Source: Halobacillus alkaliphilus (GTDB lineage: Bacteria > Bacillota > Bacilli > Bacillales > Halobacillaceae). From it: 64,000 nt of DNA. A program made the position numbers and the translations under genes. Positions 50,960-60,250 of this stretch are shown in pieces (the stretch's first letter is position 1; each line of letters starts with the position of its first letter). The stretch lies in the NCBI RefSeq assembly GCF_900113125.1, contig NZ_FOOG01000003.1, positions 82,782-146,781 on the forward strand, read 5' to 3'. Below the pieces are notes generated by a model. That model did no database searches. It had not been told where the DNA came from and saw nothing but the letters and a program-made list of their open reading frames with translations.

Positions 50960-51841
50960 TTAGCCCTCCCTGTTTCTTTTCCTTGACGGCATTTGTATGG
51001 CATTTTCCAGTACCGGCACAGAAGAAATAATTTCTTTGGCTCTAACAGGGTCTTTTTCCTGAGGTAATATAAAAACCCCAATTCTCCCATCGTTAAGATC
51101 ACGTTTAATTAACGGAACAAGTGCAGGGGTTCCAGAGTCTCTAAAAACTCCAAGGGTGACGGAGACATCATGTAAAATTGCTTGACGCTGGCCAAGATTA
51201 GCTATAGTAGAGCGAACACTAAAAGACTTAGGAGTTAGTATGAATCCCATCCCATACTTTAATATTTCGTCCTGACGTTCAGGAAGTCCTATGTTCATGA
51301 TATAAATGTTATCTACATACAAACCCGCCCCTTCAAAGCTAAGTTCTGAGAGTTCTACCGTTACGATATCGGAAAGCTTGGAACCACTCATTAACAGGGA
51401 AGAAATAATAAAACACACTAAAGCAGCGCCAACAGCTGCCCAGCCATTTATTGCTAAATAGCACAGCGTAACAACGAAGGAAGTAAATATAACGAGGTAG
51501 TTTCGACTTTCAAATGCGACAGCAATTCCTTCAATATAAGTGTTTCCGCGTGGTACAAGTTCAAAAGAATCCATTTCTGTTAACGTATTTCTTTCCATGT
51601 TACGAACTTCTCTAAACTGGGAAGCAGCTAGCGTTAAAAAGGTAACAGCTGTAAATTCTTTTTCCATTATTGAGGGAATGGCTATAGTCCCGAGGGAAGC
51701 AGCTATAAAACCCAGCGATAAATGAATAATTTTCCCGTGTAAATAGGTAGGATACTGACGATAGTCGGTTCGAAGCATAAAGACCCTTAAAGCCGTACCG
51801 ACCGTAATGCCCGCAATAATTGGATACGTGTATTCATTCAC
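50960..51841 (-). CDS. YIEGIA family membrane protein
   Basis: 293 aa. Several TM helices (for example PIIAGITVGTALRVFML, LGFIAASLGTIAI, YLVIFTSFVVTLCYLAI) and the diagnostic YIEGIA hexapeptide at residues 102-107, followed by VAFESRN. C-terminal soluble domain from about 180 with GLPERQDEILKYG. Family restricted to endospore formers (B. subtilis YphB-type locus between der and fni), so a sporulation role is likely but undefined. Overlaps the preceding membrane gene by 4 bp and is followed by its capping partner: a three-gene unit. Confidence 0.8.
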   Translation of the reverse strand: MNEYTYPIIAGITVGTALRVFMLRTDYRQYPTYLHGKIIHLSLGFIAASLGTIAIPSIMEKEFTAVTFLTLAASQFREVRNMERNTLTEMDSFELVPRGNTYIEGIAVAFESRNYLVIFTSFVVTLCYLAINGWAAVGAALVCFIISSLLMSGSKLSDIVTVELSELSFEGAGLYVDNIYIMNIGLPERQDEILKYGMGFILTPKSFSVRSTIANLGQRQAILHDVSVTLGVFRDSGTPALVPLIKRDLNDGRIGVFILPQEKDPVRAKEIISSVPVLENAIQMPSRKRNREG

Positions 51842-52434
51842 ACATACACACCTCGTTTTTTAATTGTTTTAATTTTCTTCTGTTGCAAAGAGTACTTTAA
51901 TCGGTGAATCCCATACATGATTAATAAAACGACCATACCTTTTAACACAAAAATTATCGTTTGTTGATTGAAAAAGGGTTCTTCCAATATGTAAATGGAA
52001 AGTACCAAATAAGACCATAATGTACCAAACGCATTAATAAGCAGCCAAGCCCCCATTAAACTAGGGAGGTCCTGAAACATTTTATGAAGAACAAATAAGA
52101 AGAACATTACTCCCAGGTAAACACCTGGGAGTCTGGACCAAACTGGCTGCACCAGCAGAAAAAGCTGCACAGCTGTATAACCAATACTAAGCACAATTGG
52201 CCAGAAATGCTGGATCATATGTTTACGAGTGATCTTCCATAAATAAGTGCCAAAAATGCCTAATAGCAAAACAAAGTAAAGCTGAAAGTTAATGAACTGA
52301 TTATCACCGAGTGTATATGTACACATTATGATCCAAATAAAAAGTAACAATCGACTTCTCAATTTAGAAGGTGGAATGAAAAAAAAGATGATGAGAGCAA
52401 GGAACCAAGCATACCAGTAATAAATAGCCGCCAA
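51838..52434 (-). CDS. yphA: YphA-like multi-pass membrane protein
   Basis: 198 aa, about six TM helices, almost no soluble part, basic C-terminus (KKIKTIKKRGVYV). Matches the YphA (SeaA) family by length, topology and place upstream of the YIEGIA gene. Unknown function; the B. subtilis homologue is linked to spore formation. TTG start at 52434 preceded by GGAAGGGG. Terminal 4 bp overlap with the next gene. Confidence 0.75.
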   Translation of the reverse strand: MAAIYYWYAWFLALIIFFFIPPSKLRSRLLLFIWIIMCTYTLGDNQFINFQLYFVLLLGIFGTYLWKITRKHMIQHFWPIVLSIGYTAVQLFLLVQPVWSRLPGVYLGVMFFLFVLHKMFQDLPSLMGAWLLINAFGTLWSYLVLSIYILEEPFFNQQTIIFVLKGMVVLLIMYGIHRLKYSLQQKKIKTIKKRGVYV

Positions 52435-52458
52435 ACTTTTCCACCCCTTCCTTCTTTT

Positions 52459-52489
52459 TATTATGGATCACTATCCCTTTCTTTAAACA
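52459..52489 (-). promoter_or_regulatory. Candidate forespore (SigF/SigG) promoter of the yphA-YIEGIA operon
   Basis: Minus strand TGTTTA (52489-52484), 18-nt spacer, CATAATA (52465-52459). The -10 fits SigG CATANTA; the -35 is only fair. Confidence 0.3.
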
Positions 52490-52505
52490 TCTGCCCATAC
52501 AAAAA

Positions 52506-52527
52506 ACCCATGATAATAATCATGGGT
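52506..52527 (-). terminator. Terminator overlapping the fni stop codon
   Basis: Palindrome ACCCATGATTATTATCATGGGT (minus strand, 52527-52506, arms of 9-10) then six T. The fni TGA (52522-52520) lies inside the stem. Confidence 0.88.
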
Positions 52528-53548
52528 CAAGTCTTTGGTCTGACCATTCTTTAGTCCGGCCAAATAGTATATAAGGGTTATGGGACAAGTCGTGAATACT
52601 GGATGCATTCACCAGCATCATCGCAATTTTAATCTCTTCATGGATATGACAAATTTCATTGACCAGAGCATCTTTACCTTCTTCTACCAGGACACGAAGC
52701 AACCCTCCGGCCATTCCAAATGCCTTCCCTCCTAAAATGAGTCCTTTCACTCCATCCAGCCCGTGGCGAACGCCACCGGATGCAATAATATGAAGATCCG
52801 GGGACACAGAAGAAGATTCCAAAATGGAAATAGGGGTAGGGATTCCCCAGTTATTAAATGATGATAGGGGGTTGTCTCTTCTCATATTCTCAACTTTAGA
52901 GAAATTTGTCCCCCCCTGGCCTCCTACATCAATGTAACGAACCCCCATAGAATATAAGGTTTTTACTGTCTCTTTCGACATTCCATAACCTACTTCTTTT
53001 ACTATGACAGGAATAGATAATTTAGATACAATTTCTTCTATTCGACGAAGACGGTGGGAGAAGTCTCTGTCTCCTTCAGGCATTATTAATTCCTGAAGTG
53101 TATTAATATGAATTTGCAGCCCATCCGCTTTAAGCATATCGACAGCTTCTTCTGCCTGAGGAACGGTCGCTTCACTCCCCACGTTTGCAAAAATAACTCC
53201 CTCAGGATTTACTTCCCGCACAACTTCATAGGTAGATCTCTCCTCGGGATTTTTAATGGCTGACATTTGTGAACCTACCGCCATCCCAATACCGGTTTTA
53301 CTTGCGGCTAAAGCGAGGTTCCGATTAATTTCTTTAGTTTCTTCTCCACCACCACCGGTCATTGCATTAACAAAAAGAGGGGAACTCAAATGAAGTTCCC
53401 CTACTTGTGTCTCTATACTCAATTGATTAAAGTCCAGACGGGCCAGACTTTGATGAACGATTTCCACATCGTCAAAATGATTGTGAGAAGCTCGTTCGTG
53501 ACCTAATGCATGGCGGATATGATCAATTTTCCTCTCAGACCTTGTCAT
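52520..53548 (-). CDS. fni: Type 2 isopentenyl-diphosphate isomerase
   Basis: FMN-dependent interconversion of IPP and DMAPP, supplying isoprenoids such as the menaquinone side chain. 342 aa from ATG 53548, which matches the MTRxERK start of B. subtilis Fni; GTG 53557 overlaps the weak ribosome site. Conserved NAMTGGGGEETKEINRNLA, VGSQMSA, LQIHINTLQELIMPEGDR (Gln and Glu of the active site), VKEVGYGMS and IDVGGQGGTNF. 18 bp after rpsA. Confidence 0.95.
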   Translation of the reverse strand: MTRSERKIDHIRHALGHERASHNHFDDVEIVHQSLARLDFNQLSIETQVGELHLSSPLFVNAMTGGGGEETKEINRNLALAASKTGIGMAVGSQMSAIKNPEERSTYEVVREVNPEGVIFANVGSEATVPQAEEAVDMLKADGLQIHINTLQELIMPEGDRDFSHRLRRIEEIVSKLSIPVIVKEVGYGMSKETVKTLYSMGVRYIDVGGQGGTNFSKVENMRRDNPLSSFNNWGIPTPISILESSSVSPDLHIIASGGVRHGLDGVKGLILGGKAFGMAGGLLRVLVEEGKDALVNEICHIHEEIKIAMMLVNASSIHDLSHNPYILFGRTKEWSDQRLDP

Positions 53549-53565
53549 ATCCAACACCCAATCAA

Positions 53566-54708
53566 TTATTTTTTGTATTTATCCAGTTTATCGCCAATCA
53601 TATCACTCAGTGAGAAACCGGAATTATCTTCTTCTTTCTCATACTGCTGGTACTCTTCTCTAGTTTGTTCAGCTTCAAGTTCTTTCATACTTAAGGAAAG
53701 ACGTTTAGCTTCTCCATCTACGTCTAACACTTTAACTTGCACCTGCTGTCCCTCTTCCAGGACTTCACCAGGAGTACCAATGTGGCGATTGGAGATTTGA
53801 GAAATGTGAACGAGTCCTTCAACACCTGGGAACACTTCTACAAATGCTCCGAAGCTTACTAAACGGCGAACTGTTCCTTCTAACACTTCTCCCTGTTTCA
53901 CTTTTTCCTGGATATCATGCCACGGACCAGGCTGAGTGGCTTTCAAGGATAGTGATATTCTCTCATTATCGCGATCAACAGATAGTACTTTAACTTTAAC
54001 CGTCTGCCCCTCTTCAACTACATCAGATGCTTTTTCTACATGCTGATGAGATAGTTGGGAGATATGTACTAATCCGTCAATACCTCCAAGGTTTACAAAC
54101 GCACCGAAGTCTGTCAATCTTTGAACAGTGCCTTCAATCACCTGGCCATCTTCAAGAGAGTGCAGTACTTCCTGCTTTTTCGCTGACTCTTCCTCTTCCA
54201 CTACTGCCCGATGAGAAAGAATGACACGATTTTGTTCTCGGTCCAGTTCAACAACTTTAAGAGAAAGGTTTCTACCTTTGTAATTTTCAAAATCTTCAAC
54301 ATAGTAAGTTTCTACTAGTGATGCAGGAATAAATCCTCGAAGACCGATGTCTACTACAAGACCGCCTTTTACAACGTCTTTAACCTCAGCTTCAAAAATT
54401 TCTCCACTCTCATACTTGTCTTCCAAGTCCTGCCATGCTTTATCTGCATCAACAGCTCTTTTAGATAGGACGATTTCATCATCTTCTACCTTTTTCACTT
54501 GCAGGGTCAACTCGTCCCCTTCACTAACTGCATCTGAAGCTTTTTCAACATGAAGGCTGGATAATTCACTAATAGGTACAATACCCTCAACTTTATATCC
54601 AACATCTACGAGGACTTGTTTTTCTTCAATTTTAACAACTTTACCAGTAACAATGTCCCCGGCAGAGAATTCTTGCATTCCAGATACTTCTTGATTCATT
54701 TCATCCAT
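53566..54708 (-). CDS. rpsA: S1-domain protein, ribosomal S1-like (YpfD)
   Basis: 380 aa with four tandem S1 RNA-binding domains (about 14-85, 100-170, 185-255, 270-340), e.g. [28 protein letters not shown] and the very similar [18 protein letters not shown]. Bacillus versions are shorter than six-domain Proteobacterial S1, are not stably ribosome-bound, and are not essential. ATG 54708 follows AAGGAGG. Acidic/Lys-rich tail. Between plsC and fni. Confidence 0.94.
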   Translation of the reverse strand: MDEMNQEVSGMQEFSAGDIVTGKVVKIEEKQVLVDVGYKVEGIVPISELSSLHVEKASDAVSEGDELTLQVKKVEDDEIVLSKRAVDADKAWQDLEDKYESGEIFEAEVKDVVKGGLVVDIGLRGFIPASLVETYYVEDFENYKGRNLSLKVVELDREQNRVILSHRAVVEEEESAKKQEVLHSLEDGQVIEGTVQRLTDFGAFVNLGGIDGLVHISQLSHQHVEKASDVVEEGQTVKVKVLSVDRDNERISLSLKATQPGPWHDIQEKVKQGEVLEGTVRRLVSFGAFVEVFPGVEGLVHISQISNRHIGTPGEVLEEGQQVQVKVLDVDGEAKRLSLSMKELEAEQTREEYQQYEKEEDNSGFSLSDMIGDKLDKYKK

Positions 54709-54809
54709 ACCAAGCTACCTCCTTCAATTTCCGACACAACCTTGAAACAGAAATGCCCTTTTTTCTAACTTCTAATATTTAGAGCTTTTTGTCAAGTGAT
54801 TACGCTCCA

Positions 54810-55391
54810 TCAGCTGTGAATTTTATGCAGTTTTCTGATTTCTTCCATAATTCGATCTGTTACGACTTGTGCAGAAGCTTTTTCCTCACGGTATCCACTC
54901 ATATCAATGGGTTCACCATAAACGACTTTTAACCGCTGAAACTTCTTATAAGGTCCTACTATAGCGCAGGGAACAATATAGGCTTCTGAACGTAGAGCAA
55001 AGAAACCTGCACCAGCCAAGCCCTTTCCAATTTCGCCATTTTTTTGCCTTCTTCCTTCTGGAAAAAGACCGAGTACATGATTATTATTAAGAATTTCCAG
55101 ACCTTGACGGAGCGCATTACGATCACGCATGCCTCTTTTTATTGGAAAAGCATGGACTCCTTTAAGAATTCCCCCAATTAGCCTGTTTTTAAACAATTCT
55201 TCTTTGGCAAGGAAGTAGATATCCCTGCTGTTTGTAATACCTACTACAGGTGGATCTGCATTAGATATATGATTGGAACAGACAATAACTGGACCTTCTT
55301 TCGGAATATTGTGTTTACCAATAACTTTAATCCGATATAAAGGGTAAAAGATGATAGCACAAATCCATTTACCCAGCTTATACAAGCTCAT
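54810..55391 (-). CDS. plsC: 1-Acyl-sn-glycerol-3-phosphate acyltransferase
   Basis: Membrane-associated acyltransferase forming phosphatidate. 193 aa. NH-x4-D catalytic motif in CSNHISNADPP (about 36-45), and FPEGRR (about 115) for phosphate binding; hydrophobic N-terminal helix. Start of the ORF shares its first base with the end of cmk (ATG at 55391), so translation is coupled. Other acyltransferases of this fold are possible but the motif set fits PlsC. Confidence 0.92.
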   Translation of the reverse strand: MSLYKLGKWICAIIFYPLYRIKVIGKHNIPKEGPVIVCSNHISNADPPVVGITNSRDIYFLAKEELFKNRLIGGILKGVHAFPIKRGMRDRNALRQGLEILNNNHVLGLFPEGRRQKNGEIGKGLAGAGFFALRSEAYIVPCAIVGPYKKFQRLKVVYGEPIDMSGYREEKASAQVVTDRIMEEIRKLHKIHS

Positions 55392-56074
55392 TATTTATTC
55401 CCCCTCTCCTTCTTCTCATTAACTACTTTAATTATCTGCGCTACTACTTCTTCTATTGTTAAAGAGGTGGTGTCTACAATAACGGCATCGTCAGCTTTTA
55501 CCAGCGGAGCGACTTCACGGTTTGAATCTATTTCATCACGCCTGCGGATCTCTTCCTTAAGGTCTTCCAAGTTTGAGTCATACCCTTTAGACTGATTTTC
55601 TTTATGACGTCTTTCTGCTCTTTCATCCACAGAGGCAATCATAAATATCTTTACATCAGCATTAGGCAGTACATGAGTCCCTATATCTCTGCCATCCATC
55701 ACTACTCCTTGTTGATTAACAAGTTCCTGCTGGCGGCTTACCATTTCTTCCCGGACGTCTTTATGTTTGGATGCAATAGATACCTGGTTCGTAACATCGC
55801 TTGTCCTTATATCATCCGAAACATCCTCACCATCAAGAAGAACTCTCTGTCCATTCTCCCTCTGCACTAATTGTAAATCCGTGTCCCTCAATAAATGTGC
55901 CAAAGCATATTCATCTTCAAGTGAGACACCATTATTTAAGGCTTTCCATGTTAATGCACGATACATTGCCCCTGTATCTACATATATTAAAGATAATTTT
56001 TCAGCTACTCTTTTTGCTACAGTACTTTTTCCGGCAGCAGCTGGACCGTCGATTGCAATTGTCATAGTATCCAT
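55391..56074 (-). CDS. cmk: Cytidylate kinase
   Basis: Phosphorylates CMP and dCMP. 227 aa from ATG 56074, GGAGG 11 nt upstream; a second ATG nine bases later is alternative. P-loop GPAAAGKST (10-18), [30 protein letters not shown] and [14 protein letters not shown]. Downstream plsC-rpsA-fni form one run, as in other Bacillaceae. Confidence 0.97.
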   Translation of the reverse strand: MDTMTIAIDGPAAAGKSTVAKRVAEKLSLIYVDTGAMYRALTWKALNNGVSLEDEYALAHLLRDTDLQLVQRENGQRVLLDGEDVSDDIRTSDVTNQVSIASKHKDVREEMVSRQQELVNQQGVVMDGRDIGTHVLPNADVKIFMIASVDERAERRHKENQSKGYDSNLEDLKEEIRRRDEIDSNREVAPLVKADDAVIVDTTSLTIEEVVAQIIKVVNEKKERGNK

Positions 56075-56108
56075 GAATTCAGTTTCCTCCAATTTACCTT
56101 ATACATAT

Positions 56109-56138
56109 AAAAAGCGCACTTAAATAATGAAAGCGCGC
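56109..56138 (-). terminator. Terminator of ypfA
   Basis: Minus strand GCGCGCTT (56138-56131) and AAGTGCGC (56121-56114), one G-U pair, 9-nt loop, then five T. About 100 bp past the ypfA stop. Confidence 0.65.
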
Positions 56139-56234
56139 CTAAGAGCCCTCAGATGGCTAAACACACCATGAGAGACTCTTAATTACTCTGTACAGAATAA
56201 CATACCTAATTGGAGAAAATCCATTATTATGTAG

Positions 56235-56897
56235 CTACTTTAGTGCCTTTCGACGCATGTTCATCTGTTGTTCAAAACAATATCGAATAATCAGCTGACG
56301 CTGTTTTTCAAAAATATTTTCAAATTGTATGGATACTTGATTTCTCTTTCCGTTGTCTTGTTGAATTATTCTTACTACGATTCCCTCGGACTCCACGTAC
56401 CGGTTCTCGCCGGAATTCATAGGGAGAACTAACGTTAAGTTTACGCGCTGGTACTTGTACATCTGTACATGAAAAGGTTCTAAAATTGCCGCTCCGCCAC
56501 CACTAATATCCTGGGTCACTGCCGTAAAAGATTGGGTTTCAAACTGAACCGCAACATCTATGGAAGCGTCTACACGCACATACTTTCTGCGCTGTATCCG
56601 AATAAGATCTTTTTGAGGAGGAAATGTCAGTACGAGCACCGGAATGTTTAACTTTTTTCGTGCTACTACCTCCGTCTTAAAACAATATACAGATTGATCT
56701 TCAGTAATAAAGCTCGCCTGGATTTCAGTGCCTTCCATAATAAAAGCCGCTTTATCTGTCTTTACGTTAATAGGATAATCAATATAGATATACCCTTTCG
56801 CGTGGTCAACAAGTTTACACTTATATTTCTCTTGTTCTTCATTATCCTTCGAGTTAATTTCTAAGGTGAATGGCATACCTATTTTTAAGCTCTTCAT
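56235..56897 (-). CDS. ypfA: c-di-GMP receptor YpfA/MotI (YcgR type)
   Basis: 220 aa from ATG 56897 (GGGGG upstream). N-terminal YcgR-like beta domain, then a PilZ domain with the c-di-GMP signature RIQRRKYVRV (RxxxR) and DISGGG. In B. subtilis the protein (MotI/DgrA) clutches the flagellar stator when c-di-GMP is high. Keeping this brake gene fits a motile ancestry, although cheR in this window is dead. Between ypeB and cmk as in B. subtilis. Confidence 0.9.
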   Translation of the reverse strand: MKSLKIGMPFTLEINSKDNEEQEKYKCKLVDHAKGYIYIDYPINVKTDKAAFIMEGTEIQASFITEDQSVYCFKTEVVARKKLNIPVLVLTFPPQKDLIRIQRRKYVRVDASIDVAVQFETQSFTAVTQDISGGGAAILEPFHVQMYKYQRVNLTLVLPMNSGENRYVESEGIVVRIIQQDNGKRNQVSIQFENIFEKQRQLIIRYCFEQQMNMRRKALK

Positions 56898-56985
56898 ATT
56901 ATCCCCCAATGATACATGACTTTTGCATTAATTATATTATCTCATTTTTATATAAATTTGGAAAGTATATAGGTCTTGAGAATCA

Positions 56986-57012
56986 AAAAACCGCCAGACT
57001 ATGGCGGTTTTT
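56986..57012 (-). terminator. Terminator of sleB-ypeB
   Basis: AAAACCGCCA paired with TGGCGGTTTT, loop GACTA, A-run and T-run on the flanks. 5 bp past the ypeB stop. Confidence 0.9.
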
Positions 57013-57017
57013 CAAAA

Positions 57018-58349
57018 CTAATTAAATTTGATTTCAGCTTTTTTTAATGTTTCCACTTTTTCTTCCTGTCCATTCTGAGCGTTTATAAATATTCTATACG
57101 TAGTATTTTCTTTAGTAGTTAAAAATTCGTAACATAATACGAGCTCTTTTAAGTCATTTTCAATAACAGCCAGGCGGTTATCCTGTATTTCTAAACCGGG
57201 GTTTACTTTGGTGCGTGCTTCTTCTTCTGTTATCTCAGGTTTTCCAATTTCACGATCCTTGTGATCATCGTAGTAATCTCTTGCGGATAAACCAAGCACT
57301 TCACCATTATCTAACCCTACTTTTACAACTACGGATTCCGGATAATAACGAATGTCATCCTTAGTATAAACATAACGAAAGATCCCTATATTATTATACT
57401 GGTTCGTTTCAGCCAGCTCTAAACCTTCTGCCTCAAGTCCTTCTATATACTTCTCTGCTTTCTTGGAGGCTTCGTGAAGACTAATTTCCGCCTCCCCCAT
57501 TTTACGGCTGATCATAATGGTTAAAGGGTGCCCTCCCTTTACAGTTAAATCCATATAACCATTACGCTTCCCATTATCAAACGATGCAGTGTAAGTCGGT
57601 ACATCAGCTCCCTTACCTGATTTAGTCAGAGTAAGTTTATTAACATCAACCTTCTCAAGCCATTGACTGGCAATTTGTTTGGCTTTTGCTTCTGACACGT
57701 GATCCCCCTGTAGATTTTTATAACTTTTCTCTGGGGTGGTAGTTGTTATACCTGTTTGAGCGGTCGTTTGTGTATAACCGTTCACCGTTTTCTCTACGGT
57801 CTTAAATCCATCCACAATAGTGTTATCACCTGATTCATCGTTTGTAGAAAGAGCCAGTTGTACATCCATCCAGCGCAAATTATCTTTCAAAACCACATTT
57901 TGTACTTTACGTAACTCGGTTTCAATTTCACCTGAATGCTGATGAAGCTCTTCCAGTTTCTTTATTTCTTCTTCACTTAAAGGTTTCTTCTCTAAGTCGC
58001 GAATAGCGGTTTTATAAGCGAAATCCCCTATTTCATAAAGAAATTCTTCAGTCTTATTAAACGGGAGGAGAGTAAGCGGAAGCTGACCCACATCTGAATT
58101 TGCTTCCGAGGTGATTCTCCAAATTTCAGCCAACTGCGGCGAAAGCTGCTGTCTGGTGTTCATAGCCAGAGTAGCACCTATTTTGTCGTGCAGAAGATCT
58201 ACGTTATAAGTGAGCTCATGAAATGCGCGTTGATAATTGTTCTCCGCTTGAATAAGTACTGCATTTTTATCCTGATTTTCCTTGTAGCCCCAGACGGTTG
58301 TCCCTACAACTACTATACTTAATACGACAATTGTAATCCAGCGAACCAT
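57018..58349 (-). CDS. ypeB: Germination protein YpeB
   Basis: Partner that stabilises and inhibits SleB in the dormant spore. 443 aa. Single N-terminal TM (WITIVVLSIVVVGTTVWGY), helical linker, then three PepSY-like domains (about 195-440), each with the GHPL-type turn (VKGGHPLTIMIS). 11 bp after sleB, the conserved sleB-ypeB pair of spore formers. ATG 58349. Confidence 0.96.
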   Translation of the reverse strand: MVRWITIVVLSIVVVGTTVWGYKENQDKNAVLIQAENNYQRAFHELTYNVDLLHDKIGATLAMNTRQQLSPQLAEIWRITSEANSDVGQLPLTLLPFNKTEEFLYEIGDFAYKTAIRDLEKKPLSEEEIKKLEELHQHSGEIETELRKVQNVVLKDNLRWMDVQLALSTNDESGDNTIVDGFKTVEKTVNGYTQTTAQTGITTTTPEKSYKNLQGDHVSEAKAKQIASQWLEKVDVNKLTLTKSGKGADVPTYTASFDNGKRNGYMDLTVKGGHPLTIMISRKMGEAEISLHEASKKAEKYIEGLEAEGLELAETNQYNNIGIFRYVYTKDDIRYYPESVVVKVGLDNGEVLGLSARDYYDDHKDREIGKPEITEEEARTKVNPGLEIQDNRLAVIENDLKELVLCYEFLTTKENTTYRIFINAQNGQEEKVETLKKAEIKFN

Positions 58350-58360
58350 TCTTCCACCTC

Positions 58361-59185
58361 CTATTTACAGAATATATGTTTTCCAATCTTCTTAATTTGC
58401 GGCCTTGACCATATCCAGTCCGATGTTGCCGTGTTCGGATTAAAATAATATATAGCCTGACCAGAAGGATCCCATCCGTTGATAGCGTCCATAACCGCTT
58501 CTTTTGCTGTTTCATTAGGCTGAAGCCATATCTGTCCATCACTTACCGCAGTAAATGCTCGTGGTTCAAATATAACTCCTGACACGGTATTCGGAAATGT
58601 TGCACTCGACACACGGTTAAGAATTACAGATGCCACGGCCACTTGACCAACATAAGGCTCACCTCGCGCTTCTCCATACACAGCATTAGCCATCAATTGG
58701 ATATCATTTTGAGAATACCCGCTTGGAACATTAACAGCTGTTGGCTCCTGTTTCTGAGGAGGTTTCTGGGTTCCTTTTGGTTTCTGCTGTTTAACCTGCT
58801 GAGTTTTCGGAGTACCACCGTAATAGGTGAAATCATTTCCTTTTCGCAGTTGTTCTTGAACAAATCCCTTGTCATATTTACTAGCTTTGGTCAATTTATT
58901 TTTCACTTCTTGACCTACTAAGCCATCAATTTCAAGACCAAATTCATACTGGAAATTACGAACGGCCCAATAGGTGCCCCATCCAAAAACTCCATCGATG
59001 TTTCCGTTATAAAACCCCAGATATTGTAATCTTGCTTGCAGCTCTATCACATCATCACCGGTAGCCCCATGCTGTACGACTTGATTTGAAAAAGCTTCGA
59101 CAGAGTGGACAGATGTCCATTCTGAAACAGGAAAGATAAGCATAGCTGCTCCTAGCCCAACGATTATTGTTTTCTTCCATATCAT
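58361..59185 (-). CDS. sleB: Spore cortex-lytic enzyme SleB
   Basis: Lytic transglycosylase that breaks cortex peptidoglycan at muramic-delta-lactam during germination. 274 aa. Signal peptide at the N-terminus, peptidoglycan-binding domain (about 38-98, GATGDDVIELQARLQYLGFY), Pro/Gln-rich linker, and the SleB catalytic domain (about 165-274) with the glutamate in YGEARGEPYVGQVAVASVILNRV. ATG 59185 follows CAGGGGTG. Expected to be SigG-dependent. Confidence 0.97.
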   Translation of the reverse strand: MIWKKTIIVGLGAAMLIFPVSEWTSVHSVEAFSNQVVQHGATGDDVIELQARLQYLGFYNGNIDGVFGWGTYWAVRNFQYEFGLEIDGLVGQEVKNKLTKASKYDKGFVQEQLRKGNDFTYYGGTPKTQQVKQQKPKGTQKPPQKQEPTAVNVPSGYSQNDIQLMANAVYGEARGEPYVGQVAVASVILNRVSSATFPNTVSGVIFEPRAFTAVSDGQIWLQPNETAKEAVMDAINGWDPSGQAIYYFNPNTATSDWIWSRPQIKKIGKHIFCK

Positions 59186-59224
59186 CCGAGTTACACCCCT
59201 GACCAGTAGAATTATTTATAAGAT

Positions 59225-59254
59225 TAGTGTCCATCCGTTTATAAACTTTATACA
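59225..59254 (-). promoter_or_regulatory. Candidate SigG promoter of sleB-ypeB
   Basis: Minus strand TGTATA (59254-59249), 17-nt spacer, GACACTA (59231-59225), 5 of 7 to CATANTA. sleB is SigG-dependent in B. subtilis. Confidence 0.4.
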
Positions 59255-59270
59255 TGTTTATCCATTAAAA

Positions 59271-59294
59271 AAACCGCCGTTGCAACGGCGGTTT
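59271..59294. terminator. Terminator of prsW
   Basis: Perfect palindrome AAACCGCCGTTG/CAACGGCGGTTT (59271-59294), A-run on the left giving T-run on the minus strand. 8 bp past the prsW stop. Confidence 0.92.
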
Positions 59295-59302
59295 ACTTTG
59301 TA

Positions 59303-59962
59303 TCATGTTTTTTGAAGGTCTTCATGATGTTCATTGGCCAATCTTATCTTTCTGATCCCTATCATCCATAAAACAATCATAAATGGTGTAATCCAGTACA
59401 GCCATGTCTGGTTCAATACAGTAATAATATAATCATACAAGGTATGAAAACCCACTGGAATTAGTAAGGCTAAACTTAAGCACAAATTTTGGTTTTTGCT
59501 GGCGAATTTTGCTTTACCCATGTAAAAACCCATAAGAATTCCAAACAGAGCATGAGAAGAGACTGGAAAAACAGCTCTTAACAGTGCAATCTCAATGCCA
59601 TTTGAAAAGATATAAATAATATTTTCTATTGTTGCGAAGCCTAAACTAATTGCCACACCATAGATAATTCCATCGTAATGGTGGTCAAAATCTGAGTGCC
59701 TATAGGCAACAAATAAAAGAAAAAACCATTTAAAAAACTCTTCCATTAACCCAGCTAAGAAAAACGACCTCAATAGCGGAGTCTGAAATACCCCTTCCGT
59801 TTCAAAAGCATATTGAATAAACATCAAAGGAAATACCATGATGATGCCTATAATAAACATTCGGATGATCAGTGGAAGTGGTTCTAGCTCAATTCTTTTA
59901 CTTAAATATATGAATGTCATAATTGCTATAGCAGGAGATATGGCTGCAGTCAGCAAGGCCAT
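59303..59962 (-). CDS. prsW: PrsW family intramembrane glutamic protease
   Basis: Site-1 protease of anti-sigma factor RsiW in B. subtilis, starting SigW release. 219 aa, about eight TM helices. Conserved active-site motifs: GLMEEFFKWF (Glu-Glu), DHHYDGIIYGVAISLGFATIENIIY, SSHALFGILMGF and GFHTLYDYI. ATG 59962 after GAGAGGG. Target here not shown, but SigW-type control is likely. Confidence 0.94.
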   Translation of the reverse strand: MALLTAAISPAIAIMTFIYLSKRIELEPLPLIIRMFIIGIIMVFPLMFIQYAFETEGVFQTPLLRSFFLAGLMEEFFKWFFLLFVAYRHSDFDHHYDGIIYGVAISLGFATIENIIYIFSNGIEIALLRAVFPVSSHALFGILMGFYMGKAKFASKNQNLCLSLALLIPVGFHTLYDYIITVLNQTWLYWITPFMIVLWMIGIRKIRLANEHHEDLQKT

Positions 59963-60058
59963 AAAAATCAGCCCTCTCTCATTCTTTCGCCTTATTTCAA
60001 TGGTATCATGAAGAATGTAGAAAAGGAATAAAGGATACGTTCGAATGGTTAAAAATCA

Positions 60059-60090
60059 AAAAAGCACCAGGTGACTGGTACTTTTTTATC
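60059..60090. terminator. Hairpin in the ansA-prsW gap
   Basis: AAAAGCACCAG paired with CTGGTACTTTT (one mismatch) and loop GTGA, T-run on the plus strand. Sits about 165 bp past the ansA stop; direction of use unclear. Confidence 0.6.
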
Positions 60091-60250
60091 AGACTGCTGA
60101 TTATTTTTAAGCATCTCTATCAAAGAAAGAGGGTTAACATAATAGGCAAGATCAAAATAGCACATCAAAAATTAGAACCACTTAATTTAAGATAGGAAGC
60201 GCTGAGAGATTCTTCACTAGAGGTGGAAAATAGGCATATACTATAGAACG
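60091..60250. other. Gene-free stretch after ansA
   Basis: With the prsW leader, the whole gap 59963-60250 is 288 bp. I see no ORF, RNA gene or repeat other than the hairpin at 60059-60090. Confidence 0.5.
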
